This document shows, piece after piece, positions 23,772 to 32,021 of a DNA stretch of 64,000 bases. The notes beneath the pieces are model-generated. The model was not told the origin of the DNA and did not search any database. It was given only the letters and a program-made list of their open reading frames with translations. The position numbers and the translations under genes are program-made. Origin of the DNA: Cypionkella sp. (GTDB taxonomy: Bacteria; Pseudomonadota; Alphaproteobacteria; Rhodobacterales; Rhodobacteraceae); assembly GCA_023255415.1 (NCBI GenBank), contig JALRIN010000011.1:12348-76347 (forward strand). Direction: 5' to 3'. The first letter of the stretch is position 1, and each line of letters begins with the position of its first letter.

Positions 23772-25838
23772 TTGGCGCAGGATTTGAAATCAGCTTTGGC
23801 CGTCGGGGGCATCCCTCGACGGCTTTTCTATTACAACGCCGGCTTTTTGCGGCAAAAACGGTTGCGTCGCATACTGGCCTTGGCGGGGCACAAGCTGTGC
23901 CTTGGCTTGCCACAACCCGCAGACGGCGTGGTGGTCTGGGGCCATTCGCCCTATGCCAAAAGGGGCGAGGCGGTGGCGGCGCGCGCAGGCGTGGCGCTGA
24001 TCCGCGTTGAAGATGCGTTTTTACGCTCGATCCGTCCGGGGCGGTTGGGTGAAGCGCCCATTGGGCTGATGATCGACCCGCAAGGTGCGCATTACGCCAG
24101 CGCCCAGCCCTCGGCGCTTGAAACCCTGCTGGCAAAACATCCGCTGGACGATGCGGCTTTGCTGACCCGCGCGCGCGACGGCATTGCCCGCCTGCGCGCA
24201 TTGGATCTGTCGAAATACAACATGCATCACAGCGATGCCCCCCTGCCCGCGGCGGGCTATGTTTTGGTGGTTGACCAGACCCGTGGCGATGCCTCGATCC
24301 GGCACGCAGGAGCCTCGGCTGCCAGCTTTGCCGAGATGTTGGCGACAGCGCTTGCCGAACATCCTCGCGCGCGCATCGTGATAAAGACCCATCCCGAAAC
24401 CGCGCTTGGCCTGCGCAAGGGTCATTTTGGCGTGACAGATGCCCAAGGCCGCGTCAGCCTTTTGTCAGATCCAGTCTCACCCTGGGGGCTGCTTGAAGGG
24501 GCGATTGCCGTTTATACCGTGTCATCGCAACTGGGGTTCGAGGCGATTTTGGCAGGCCATAGGCCGCGGGTTTTTGGCCAGCCGTTCTATGCGGGCTGGG
24601 GGCTAACGGCGGAAGAATTTCCCCTGCCGCGCCGCAACCGCGCGCTGACGCGGGTGCAGCTCTTTGCGGCGGCGATGATCTTGGCGCCGATCTGGTATGA
24701 CCCCTGCCGAGACCGTTTGTGCAGCTTTGAACAGGCGGTCGATCAACTGGAAGCAGAGCTGCGCGCCTATCGCGAAGACCGGGCCGGCCATGTTGCAACG
24801 GCCATGCGGCTGTGGAAACGCGGTCGGTTGCAGGCAGTGTTTGGCCGTGAAAAGCCGTTGATTTTTCAATCAGATTTCACCAAAGCCGCTGCGCATTCCC
24901 GTGCCACAGGCCGCAGTCTGCTGGTCTGGGCGGGCAAAGCGCCCGAGGCGGTGCCACAAGATCTGCGCCTGTTGCGGCTGGAGGATGGGTTTTTACGCTC
25001 GCGCGGATTGGGCGCCGATCTGGTGCCTCCGCTCAGCCTTGTGGCCGATGATCTGGGAATTTACTACGACCCCAGCCGCGAAAGTAGGTTCGAGCGGTTG
25101 ATGCTGACCCCAGCCGTTGCAGGCGGGCTGTTGCGGGCAGAAAAGCTGATGCACAGCGTGATCGCGGCTCGGCTGTCAAAGTATAACTTGCCCAGCAGCC
25201 CCACCAAGCTGCCCGAAGGTTTCAAGATTTTGGTGCCCGGACAGGTCGAGGATGACGCCTCGATCCAAAAGGGCACGGGTGCTGTCAAGACCAACCTTGA
25301 TCTGCTGCGCGCCGCCCGCGCTGCCTTTCCGACGGCCGTGCTGATCTACAAACCGCATCCCGATGTCGAAGCTGGGCTGCGCAAGGGGGCGATTGCGGCC
25401 GATGCTCTGGCAGGACTTGCCGATCATATTGCCAGCCAAGCTGACCCCGTCAGTCTGATTGACGCCTGTGACGGCATTGTGACCATGACCTCGCTTTTGG
25501 GATTCGAGGCCTTGTTGCGTGGCAAGCCTGTGACCTGCCTGGGCGCGCCGTTTTATGCAGGCTGGGGCCTGACGACCGACCTTGGGCCGGTTCCAGAGCG
25601 CCGGCTGCGCGCGGCTGATGGCCATGCTTTGCCAAGAGCCTACCTGCCGACCTTGGTTTATGCGGCCCTGATCGCCTATCCGCGCTATTTCGACCCGATC
25701 AGCCGCCGCCCCTGCCCGCCCGAAGTGGTGGCAGAGCGGCTTGCGACCGGCAACCTTGCGCCGCGCGGGTTTGGCCTGCGGTTGCTGGCCAAGCTGCAAG
25801 GCCAGTTTGCCACCCATGCCCGGCTGTGGCGGCGTTAG
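23772..25838 (+). CDS. kpsC: Capsule polysaccharide linker glycosyltransferase KpsC-like (two-domain Kdo transferase)
   Basis: The 688-residue protein consists of two related halves. Each has an R(V/L)EDxFLRS segment (VEDAFLRSIRPG; LEDGFLRSRGLG), an LSKYN motif, a K-x-HP motif (IKTHPETALGLRKG; YKPHPDVEAGLRKG) and a GQPFYAGWGLT / GAPFYAGWGLT end. This is the tandem layout of KpsC, which alternates two Kdo linkages in the capsule linker. The start is a TTG at 23772 without a strong ribosome site, 6 nt after the export gene, so translation may depend on coupling. Confidence 0.88.
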   Translation: MAQDLKSALAVGGIPRRLFYYNAGFLRQKRLRRILALAGHKLCLGLPQPADGVVVWGHSPYAKRGEAVAARAGVALIRVEDAFLRSIRPGRLGEAPIGLMIDPQGAHYASAQPSALETLLAKHPLDDAALLTRARDGIARLRALDLSKYNMHHSDAPLPAAGYVLVVDQTRGDASIRHAGASAASFAEMLATALAEHPRARIVIKTHPETALGLRKGHFGVTDAQGRVSLLSDPVSPWGLLEGAIAVYTVSSQLGFEAILAGHRPRVFGQPFYAGWGLTAEEFPLPRRNRALTRVQLFAAAMILAPIWYDPCRDRLCSFEQAVDQLEAELRAYREDRAGHVATAMRLWKRGRLQAVFGREKPLIFQSDFTKAAAHSRATGRSLLVWAGKAPEAVPQDLRLLRLEDGFLRSRGLGADLVPPLSLVADDLGIYYDPSRESRFERLMLTPAVAGGLLRAEKLMHSVIAARLSKYNLPSSPTKLPEGFKILVPGQVEDDASIQKGTGAVKTNLDLLRAARAAFPTAVLIYKPHPDVEAGLRKGAIAADALAGLADHIASQADPVSLIDACDGIVTMTSLLGFEALLRGKPVTCLGAPFYAGWGLTTDLGPVPERRLRAADGHALPRAYLPTLVYAALIAYPRYFDPISRRPCPPEVVAERLATGNLAPRGFGLRLLAKLQGQFATHARLWRR

Positions 25839-26332
25839 TAGATATAGCGAATCTGTTCGGTCCAATAGCGTTCCATCCGCTTCAGCGATTGGTTCATATG
25901 TTCCATCCCTTCGGCATTTACCAAAGATCGCTTGGTCAACCCTTCGGCATGGCGGGCAAACAGATCACTCAGCTGGCCGCGCACCAAGCGGCCCTTTTCG
26001 GTCAACCGCACCCGCACCGAACGGCGGTCGATATCCGAACGTTGATGGTGCATAAAGCCAAGCTCCACCAGTTTTTTCAGATTATAAGACACGTTCGAAC
26101 CTTGATAATAGCCGCGGGATTTCAGCTCGCCTGCCGTCACTTCATTTTCGCCGATATTGAACAACAACAAGGCCTGCACCGAGTTGATCTCCAAAATCGC
26201 CAAGCGTTCGAATTCGTCCTTAATTACGTCCAACAGCAGCCTATGCAGCCGTTCCAAAAGGGCGATATTGTCCAGATATCCTGCCATCATCAACTTTTGC
26301 GAGCCATCCAGCAGGGGGGCATGTAGCGTCAT
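25835..26332 (-). CDS. MarR-like winged-helix regulator, LdtR type
   Basis: The 165-residue protein has the winged-helix core NSVQALLLFNIGENEVTAGE, SNVSYNLKKLVELGFMHHQR (recognition helix region) and DIDRRSVRVRLTEKGR (wing). This pattern matches LdtR, a MarR-family regulator described in Liberibacter/Sinorhizobium that controls an L,D-transpeptidase and envelope stress genes. Here it converges with kpsC (4-nt overlap), suggesting but not proving a cell-envelope role. GAGAG precedes the ATG. Confidence 0.78.
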   Translation of the reverse strand: MTLHAPLLDGSQKLMMAGYLDNIALLERLHRLLLDVIKDEFERLAILEINSVQALLLFNIGENEVTAGELKSRGYYQGSNVSYNLKKLVELGFMHHQRSDIDRRSVRVRLTEKGRLVRGQLSDLFARHAEGLTKRSLVNAEGMEHMNQSLKRMERYWTEQIRYIY

Positions 26333-26419
26333 ATGTTCTCTCCGAGACCGATTTACTGGCGAGGAGAATCGTCAAAAAACACAAACATAAGGTAAACTTG
26401 GCAGGGTTTTGATGGATCT

Positions 26420-26692
26420 TTAGGCGCGGGCCAGACGCATGCGGGCAAAATCACCTATTTCTTTAATAAATTCAACGATGTAATCTGGCGCAGGCATTTG
26501 CCCCAAGACCCAAGGCAGCAGGTCTTGATCGTTTTCTTCCAACAATTTGTCGTAAAGTTCCAGCTTTTCGACCGACATAGCCGCCAAATGCGCATCGGCA
26601 TAGGGGCCCAAAATCAGGTCCATTTCCTTGGTGCCGCGCCGCCAAGACCGCATCGACAACCGCTTGACCCGCGCTTCAGCCGTTTCCGTCAT
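26420..26692 (-). CDS. sdhE: FAD assembly factor SdhE
   Basis: SdhE promotes covalent flavin attachment to succinate dehydrogenase. The 90-residue protein has the signature RRGTKEMDLILGPYAD (RGxxE motif), followed by KLELYDKLLEENDQDLLPWV, as in Sdh5/YgfY. Its ATG overlaps the stop of the upstream XRE regulator gene (ATGA). No sdh genes are in the window. Confidence 0.9.
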   Translation of the reverse strand: MTETAEARVKRLSMRSWRRGTKEMDLILGPYADAHLAAMSVEKLELYDKLLEENDQDLLPWVLGQMPAPDYIVEFIKEIGDFARMRLARA

Positions 26693-27090
26693 GGGTTGAT
26701 ACTCCGCATTTCATTGCCCAATTTCTCTTCTGCACGCCGCAGCTTTTCGGTCAGATCTTGCAACTGGCCGCGCAACTCGGCGATTTCGGCCAAGGCCAGA
26801 CGCGCGCCCAGCGGCAGCGCATCTTCATCCATCGGCCCGCCCAGCCCCGCACCGCGCCCAGTCATCAGCCACATCAAGGACACGTTCAGCATCCCCGCCA
26901 GCATCTGCAAACGGTTGCCGCGCGGTTCCCATTCATCTGCCTCCCAAGCGGCCATGGTGGCATTGTTCACCCCCAACCGCTGCGCCAATTCATCCTGACT
27001 AAGATTGGCAGCAAGGCGCGCGGCCTCTAGTCGATCGCCAAAGGTGGCAACATCATCAGAAAACCATGTCGTTTCGGTCTCATCAGCCAT
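26689..27090 (-). CDS. XRE-family helix-turn-helix regulator
   Basis: The 133-residue protein has an N-terminal HTH_3 domain at about residues 15-75 (FGDRLEAARLAANLSQDELA, LGVNNATMAAWEADEWEP, LQMLAGMLNVSLMWLMTG), a glycine-rich linker, and a C-terminal coiled-coil-like segment (LAEIAELRGQLQDLTEKLRR) that may dimerise. GGAGAAG lies before the ATG at 27090; the longer frame upstream overlaps the aminotransferase promoter region. Targets are unknown. It is coupled to sdhE. Confidence 0.85.
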   Translation of the reverse strand: MADETETTWFSDDVATFGDRLEAARLAANLSQDELAQRLGVNNATMAAWEADEWEPRGNRLQMLAGMLNVSLMWLMTGRGAGLGGPMDEDALPLGARLALAEIAELRGQLQDLTEKLRRAEEKLGNEMRSINP

Positions 27091-27183
27091 CTTGCTTCTC
27101 CTAATTATGATATCGCTTGATTGCTTGCCGCTTATACCTATGCCAAAGATCAGCGAACCGCAAACCGTCCATTGGAGCCTACC

Positions 27184-28386
27184 ATGGCCTTTCTGTCTGA
27201 TACCCTGTCGCGCGTGAAGCCTTCCCCGACCATTGCCGTAACCACGAAGGCGCAAGAGTTAAAGGCCGCGGGCCGCGATGTGATCGGGCTTGGCGCGGGC
27301 GAGCCTGACTTTGACACGCCAGAAAACATCCGCGAGGCCGCCAAACGCGCGATTGACGCAGGCAAAACCCGCTATACCGCCGTTGATGGCATCCCCGAAT
27401 TGAAAAAGGCGATTTGCGCCAAGTTTTTGAACGAGAATGGCCTAAGCTATCAGCCCAATCAGATCAGCGTTGGCACCGGCGGCAAGCAAATCCTTTATAA
27501 TGCGCTGATGGCGACCTGTAATCCCGGCGACGAGGTGATTATTCCTGCGCCCTATTGGGTGTCTTATCCCGATATGGTGCTGTTGGCCGGTGGCACGCCA
27601 GTGCCGGTGGTGGCGACGATTGAGACGGATTTCAAACTGACACCCACGCAGCTTGAGGCCGCGATCACCCCAAAAACCAAATGGTTCATCTTTAACTCGC
27701 CATCAAACCCCACCGGCGCGGGCTATACCCGGGCCGAGCTGCGCGCGCTGTGCGATGTGCTGCTGCGCCATCCGCATGTCTGGATCATGTCGGATGATAT
27801 GTATGAACATCTGGTGTTTGACGATTTCGAATTCACCACGCCGGCGCAGATTGAACCCGCACTTTACGACCGCACCCTGACCTGCAATGGCGTGTCGAAA
27901 AGCTATGCGATGACCGGCTGGCGCATCGGCTATGCCGGTGGCCCGGTGCATCTGATCAAGGCGATGAGCACGATCCAGTCGCAATCTACCTCGAACCCTT
28001 CGTCGGTGTCGCAATATGCAGCGCTCGAGGCTTTGACCGGCCCGCAAGACTTTCTTGCCCCCAACCGCAAGCTGTTTGAAGGCCGCCGCGATCTGGTGGT
28101 GTCGATGTTGAACGCAGCCAAGGGCATCACCTGCCCGAAACCCGAAGGCGCGTTTTATGTCTATCCCGACATCTCGGGCTGCATCGGCAAAACTTCGGCG
28201 GCAGGCACAAAAATCACCGATGACGAAGTTTTTGCCACCGCCTTGCTGGAAGAAACTGGCGTCGCCGTGGTGTTTGGCGCGGCCTTTGGGCTATCGCCAA
28301 ACTTTCGGGTAAGCTACGCTACTGGCAATGATGTGCTGCGCGAGGCCTGCAGCCGTATCCAAAAGTTTTGTGCCGATTTGAGCTAA
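27184..28386 (+). CDS. Pyridoxal-phosphate aminotransferase (aspartate aminotransferase, class I)
   Basis: The 400-residue enzyme opens MAFLSDTLSRVKPSPTIAVT and has the I-gamma aspartate aminotransferase landmarks: GLGAGEPDFDTPENI, the TGGKQILYNALMAT cofactor loop, NSPSNPTGAGYTRAELRAL, and the PLP lysine in CNGVSKSYAMTGWRIGYAGG. It probably transaminates aspartate or prephenate with 2-oxoglutarate. The ATG at 27184 is chosen because the upstream frame shows no similarity. Confidence 0.92.
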   Translation: MAFLSDTLSRVKPSPTIAVTTKAQELKAAGRDVIGLGAGEPDFDTPENIREAAKRAIDAGKTRYTAVDGIPELKKAICAKFLNENGLSYQPNQISVGTGGKQILYNALMATCNPGDEVIIPAPYWVSYPDMVLLAGGTPVPVVATIETDFKLTPTQLEAAITPKTKWFIFNSPSNPTGAGYTRAELRALCDVLLRHPHVWIMSDDMYEHLVFDDFEFTTPAQIEPALYDRTLTCNGVSKSYAMTGWRIGYAGGPVHLIKAMSTIQSQSTSNPSSVSQYAALEALTGPQDFLAPNRKLFEGRRDLVVSMLNAAKGITCPKPEGAFYVYPDISGCIGKTSAAGTKITDDEVFATALLEETGVAVVFGAAFGLSPNFRVSYATGNDVLREACSRIQKFCADLS

Positions 28387-28394
28387 GAGGGTCC

Positions 28395-28814
28395 ATGGCC
28401 GCCAATCTTCCAGATTATTATTTCCGCATCCGCGACAATGGCGCGGTGGTGTTCAAGGTGGATGGCGAAAATCGCCAGCGCCGTTTGGACATGGAAGAAA
28501 TCGCGGTCGTGAACATCAAAAATGGCACGATCAAGCCGCATGGCGACAGGGCACTGTCGCCTGCGGAAACGTGCGCCATCGAAGATTGGATCGCTGCGCG
28601 CAATGAACTGCTGACCAGCCGCGAGATCGACGATATTCTGCGCACGGTGGATCATCTGAACCTGACCACGCAATGGGCGCAAACCCGTGCAGATGAAGCC
28701 CAGATTGAACAGGTTGCCAGCCATCTTTTGATGGCGATGCACGATCTGCGCACGGTTTTGGTGCGCAGACAGTCGGAAAGCTTGCGCCGTCACAGCGAAG
28801 CCGCAGCAGAATAG
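28395..28814 (+). CDS. Conserved hypothetical cytosolic protein
   Basis: This 139-residue protein (MAANLPDYYFRIRDNGAVVF) has no recognised family. The first 60 residues look beta-rich (FRIRDNGAVVFKVDGENRQR, IAVVNIKNGTIKPHG), and the rest is mostly helical with acidic and basic residues (EIDDILRTVDHLNLTTQWAQ). No signal peptide or membrane helix is seen. AGAGG stands before the ATG, 8 nt after the aminotransferase stop, so it is likely in the same operon. Confidence 0.75.
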   Translation: MAANLPDYYFRIRDNGAVVFKVDGENRQRRLDMEEIAVVNIKNGTIKPHGDRALSPAETCAIEDWIAARNELLTSREIDDILRTVDHLNLTTQWAQTRADEAQIEQVASHLLMAMHDLRTVLVRRQSESLRRHSEAAAE

Positions 28815-28818
28815 CCGC

Positions 28819-30162
28819 TTAGGCGCGCGACCAGAACCGCCACATCATGGTGACGGCCGCGAAACTTAACCCAATCACCAAGCCCAGCCACAGCCCAATG
28901 CCGCCCAAGCCCAGCGGAAAGGCCAGCAGATAGGCGCAAGGGATGCCGATCACCCAATAGCTGATGGCTGCAGCCACCATCGGCACACGGGTGTCCTTGA
29001 CCCCGCGCAACAGCCCCAGCGCCATCACCTGCATCGCATCGGCAATCTGAAACAGGGCTGCCATCGCCAAAAGCTTGACGCCAAACTCTAGGATCGCGGC
29101 GCTTTCGGGGTTGGCTTCATCCAGGAAGGCCGCAATCAGGGGCCTTGGCATCACCAGAAACACCGTCACCATCGCAGCGCCAAAGCCCACCGATAGCGCA
29201 ATCGCCACCTTGGCCCCGTCGCGCAAGCTGACACGGTCGCCGCCGCCCTCGGCCCGCCCGGCCCGCACGGTGGCCGCATTCGACAAGCCCAGATGCACCA
29301 TAAAGGCCAGCGCTGCGATCTCCATCGCGATGCCATGCGCGGCCAATTGCACCGTGCCAATCCAGCCCATCATCAGCGCGGTCGCCTGAAACAGCCCGCT
29401 TTCCATCAACCCCGTCACACCAATCGGCCAGCCCAGCCGAAACACCAGCCCCATCGCCTGCCAATCCGGCCGCCAAAAGCGTTGAAACAGATGAAACTTG
29501 CGCAGCTCTGGCACCCAAGCCGCATAGCCCATCAGCACCACCAATGTGATCACCTGCACCACCAGCGAGGCAATCGCCGCCCCCCGCACGCCCAGCTCTG
29601 GTGCGCCCCAATGGCCAAAGATCAGCACGTAGGCCAGTGCCAGATTGATCCCAACCGCCAAAAGCGTCGTCCAAAGCACCACCTGCGTGCGCTCAAGGGC
29701 TGCAAGATAGCTTTTCAGCGTCATCACCAAAAGCGCAGGGATCATCCCCAAACCGGCAATCCGCAAGAAATCTTGCGCAAAAGCCGCCACCTCGGGCTGT
29801 TGGCCCAACGCCGAAAACACCGCTTTGGCATTCCAAAACAACGGATATGTCAAAAGCCCAAAGCCGATCGACAGCCAAAGCCCCATGCGGGTATCGCGGC
29901 GTACCTGCACTTCGTCACCGCGGCCGACCGCACTGGCCACCATCGGCATCACTGCTTGGGCAAAACCCGAACCAAAGATGAAAATCACAAAAAACGACGA
30001 AGCCGCCAGCACCACGGCAGCAAGTTCGCTGACCCCATACCAGCCCAAAAGCACGGTATCGGTGACATGCAGCGACATCTGCGCCAAATGGCTGCCGATC
30101 AAGGGCAGGCCCAAACTCAGGGTGGCGCGGGCGTGGCGAGAATAGGAGATTATTTTGCTCAT
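28819..30162 (-). CDS. MATE family efflux transporter
   Basis: The 447-residue protein has about twelve hydrophobic helices and MATE landmarks: LGLPLIGSHLAQMSLHVTDT in helix 1, PMVASAVGRGDEVQVRRDTR after helix 2, and in the second half LGLSNAATVRAGRAEGGGDR. MATE pumps export cationic drugs or metabolites in exchange for Na+ or H+; the substrate is unknown. It converges closely (4 nt) with the hypothetical gene. Confidence 0.88.
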   Translation of the reverse strand: MSKIISYSRHARATLSLGLPLIGSHLAQMSLHVTDTVLLGWYGVSELAAVVLAASSFFVIFIFGSGFAQAVMPMVASAVGRGDEVQVRRDTRMGLWLSIGFGLLTYPLFWNAKAVFSALGQQPEVAAFAQDFLRIAGLGMIPALLVMTLKSYLAALERTQVVLWTTLLAVGINLALAYVLIFGHWGAPELGVRGAAIASLVVQVITLVVLMGYAAWVPELRKFHLFQRFWRPDWQAMGLVFRLGWPIGVTGLMESGLFQATALMMGWIGTVQLAAHGIAMEIAALAFMVHLGLSNAATVRAGRAEGGGDRVSLRDGAKVAIALSVGFGAAMVTVFLVMPRPLIAAFLDEANPESAAILEFGVKLLAMAALFQIADAMQVMALGLLRGVKDTRVPMVAAAISYWVIGIPCAYLLAFPLGLGGIGLWLGLVIGLSFAAVTMMWRFWSRA

Positions 30163-30280
30163 AAATTAGACATACGCCCGCCGTATCACCACATCAAGAC
30201 AGCACGCAGCGCAAAGCAGCCTCTTCCCTGATCGCGCGACGCACCCTAAGCTGGGGCAAACCCGTTGAAAGGCATTTGCT

Positions 30281-30931
30281 ATGATCACTGTTTACGGCGT
30301 CTACCGCTCGCGGGCTTCGCGTCCGCTTTGGCTTTTGGGCGAATTGAACCTGGCCTTCACCCATGTGCCGGTTATCCAATCTTACCGGCTTAAGACCGAC
30401 CCAAAGGCCGCAGATGCGCCGATCAACACTGCCTCGCCAGCGTTTTTGGCGGTGAACCCGCAGGGCCAGATCCCCGCCTATGCCGAGGGCGATCTGGTGT
30501 TGACCGAAAGCCTTGCCATCACCCACCACATCGCCCGCGCCCATGGTGGCATGTTGGGGCCGCAGTCGCATGCCGAAGCGGCGCTGATCGATCAATATTC
30601 TTTGCTGGCCGCCACCGCCATCGAGACCCCAGCGCTGGAAATCCTTTACACCGATGCCACCACCGTCGAGGGCCAAGCCAATAACGCGGTCAATGCCGAA
30701 AAGCTGCGCCGCCCGCTGGCGCGTTTGCAGTCAAACCTGCAGGGCCGCGACTATCTGGTGGCGGGCCGCTTTACCGTGGCCGACATCAACATGGCCGAAT
30801 GCCTGCGCTATGCCCAAGGCCAAACCGCCCTGTTGGCCGAATTCCCCGCCGTCAAGGCCTGGCTGGAACGCTGCCAGGCTCGCCCCGCTTTCCAAGCGAT
30901 GTGGGCCGCACGGATGGCCGAACCCGCATAA
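30281..30931 (+). CDS. Glutathione S-transferase family protein
   Basis: The 216-residue protein has a thioredoxin-like N-terminal domain (MITVYGVYRSRASRPLWLLG, FLAVNPQGQIPAYAEGDLVL, LTESLAITHHIARAHGG with the conserved cis-Pro and E-S glutathione contacts) and an all-helical C-domain with the GST N-capping motif GRFTVADINMAECLRY. The substrate is unknown. A stand-alone gene upstream of the convergent epimerase. Confidence 0.88.
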   Translation: MITVYGVYRSRASRPLWLLGELNLAFTHVPVIQSYRLKTDPKAADAPINTASPAFLAVNPQGQIPAYAEGDLVLTESLAITHHIARAHGGMLGPQSHAEAALIDQYSLLAATAIETPALEILYTDATTVEGQANNAVNAEKLRRPLARLQSNLQGRDYLVAGRFTVADINMAECLRYAQGQTALLAEFPAVKAWLERCQARPAFQAMWAARMAEPA

Positions 30932-30991
30932 TAGCGGGCGGTTCAGCAGTTTGCGGCCAGGCCAGAAAGATCTGACTTGGCCGCATACCGG

Positions 30992-31891
30992 TTAAAGCGC
31001 GGTTGGATCATCGACGTATTGCCGCCAATTGTGCTGTTCTTTAAACCCCAGAACCTCGCGGATTTTGCGGTTTGACAGCAGGGTTTCATGGCTGCCCAAA
31101 GGCCGCGACAGTGGCACATTGGGGAAAAACCGCGCCAAAAGTTCTTGATTGCTTTGACAGACCGAATTGGTGTCATTGGTGGCGTTAAACACCTGAAAGC
31201 CCAAACCGTCTTTCTTAAGCGCCAGATCAACGATCTGCCCCAAATCGCGCGCATCAATATAGCAAAAGATATTGCGCCGCCGCACCGCAGGATCGACAAA
31301 ATAGCCGGGGAAGTTTTGCTTATATTCATGCGGTTCGACCACATTACCGATCCGCAGCGCGTAGATATCAATGCCAGAGCGCCGCTGAAACGCACGCGCG
31401 GTGTCTTCATTGACCTTTTTTGACATGCCATAGCTGTCCATCGGGTCAATGTCGTAATCTTCTTCCAGCGGCAACACAGCAGGATCAATCGTGCCATTGG
31501 CAAAACAGACGCCATAAGTGGTCTCGGAACTGGCGATAATTACCTTTTTGATGCCGAGTTTTACTGCGGCCTCCAGCACGTTGTAAGTGCCGATGGTATT
31601 GACGCGGAACGTCTCATTTTCGGGCTGCAAAAACATCGACGGCACGGCAGCAAAATGCACCACGGCGTCAAACTTGGGTGCAGGCCCCGCCTCCATTTCC
31701 TCCATATCAATATGGGTGGTCATGGCGTTAAACATCTGACCGCTTTCGGTGATATCAGCCACAAGATCGCCGACACCGGGATGGCGCAGCCGCACCAGAT
31801 CGACGTTCAGAACCTTATGCCCCTGTGCCGCCAAATAGGCAACCACATGCCGCCCAGCCTTGCCCGAACCGCCCGTAAACAAAATCCGCAT
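30992..31891 (-). CDS. NAD(P)-dependent epimerase/dehydratase (extended SDR)
   Basis: The 299-residue protein has the nucleotide-binding TGGSGKAGRHVVAYL motif, the VVHFAAV strand, the catalytic Ser/Tyr/Lys set (IASSETTYG and DSYGMSKKVNED, Y-x3-K), and DARDLGQIVDLAL, as in sugar-nucleotide epimerases. The exact substrate is not determinable. GGAGGGTCAG before the ATG fixes the start at 31891; the longer upstream frame is rejected. Confidence 0.87.
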   Translation of the reverse strand: MRILFTGGSGKAGRHVVAYLAAQGHKVLNVDLVRLRHPGVGDLVADITESGQMFNAMTTHIDMEEMEAGPAPKFDAVVHFAAVPSMFLQPENETFRVNTIGTYNVLEAAVKLGIKKVIIASSETTYGVCFANGTIDPAVLPLEEDYDIDPMDSYGMSKKVNEDTARAFQRRSGIDIYALRIGNVVEPHEYKQNFPGYFVDPAVRRRNIFCYIDARDLGQIVDLALKKDGLGFQVFNATNDTNSVCQSNQELLARFFPNVPLSRPLGSHETLLSNRKIREVLGFKEQHNWRQYVDDPTAL

Positions 31892-31955
31892 CTGACCCTC
31901 CTTGCTTTGGCGCGAACCTACCCCCAGCCCCCAGACCTTACAACACCCCAAGATC

Positions 31956-31984
31956 TTGCGTTGGCCTGCCCCATCGGGTCTAAT
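31956..31984 (+). promoter_or_regulatory. Candidate promoter of parE
   Basis: TTGCGT (31956-31961) and TCTAAT (31979-31984) are 17 bp apart, 38 nt before the parE ATG. Predicted from sequence only. Confidence 0.5.
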
Positions 31985-32021
31985 ACCGACTTAAAGCCGT
32001 ATAACAAGAATCGAGCGTGCC

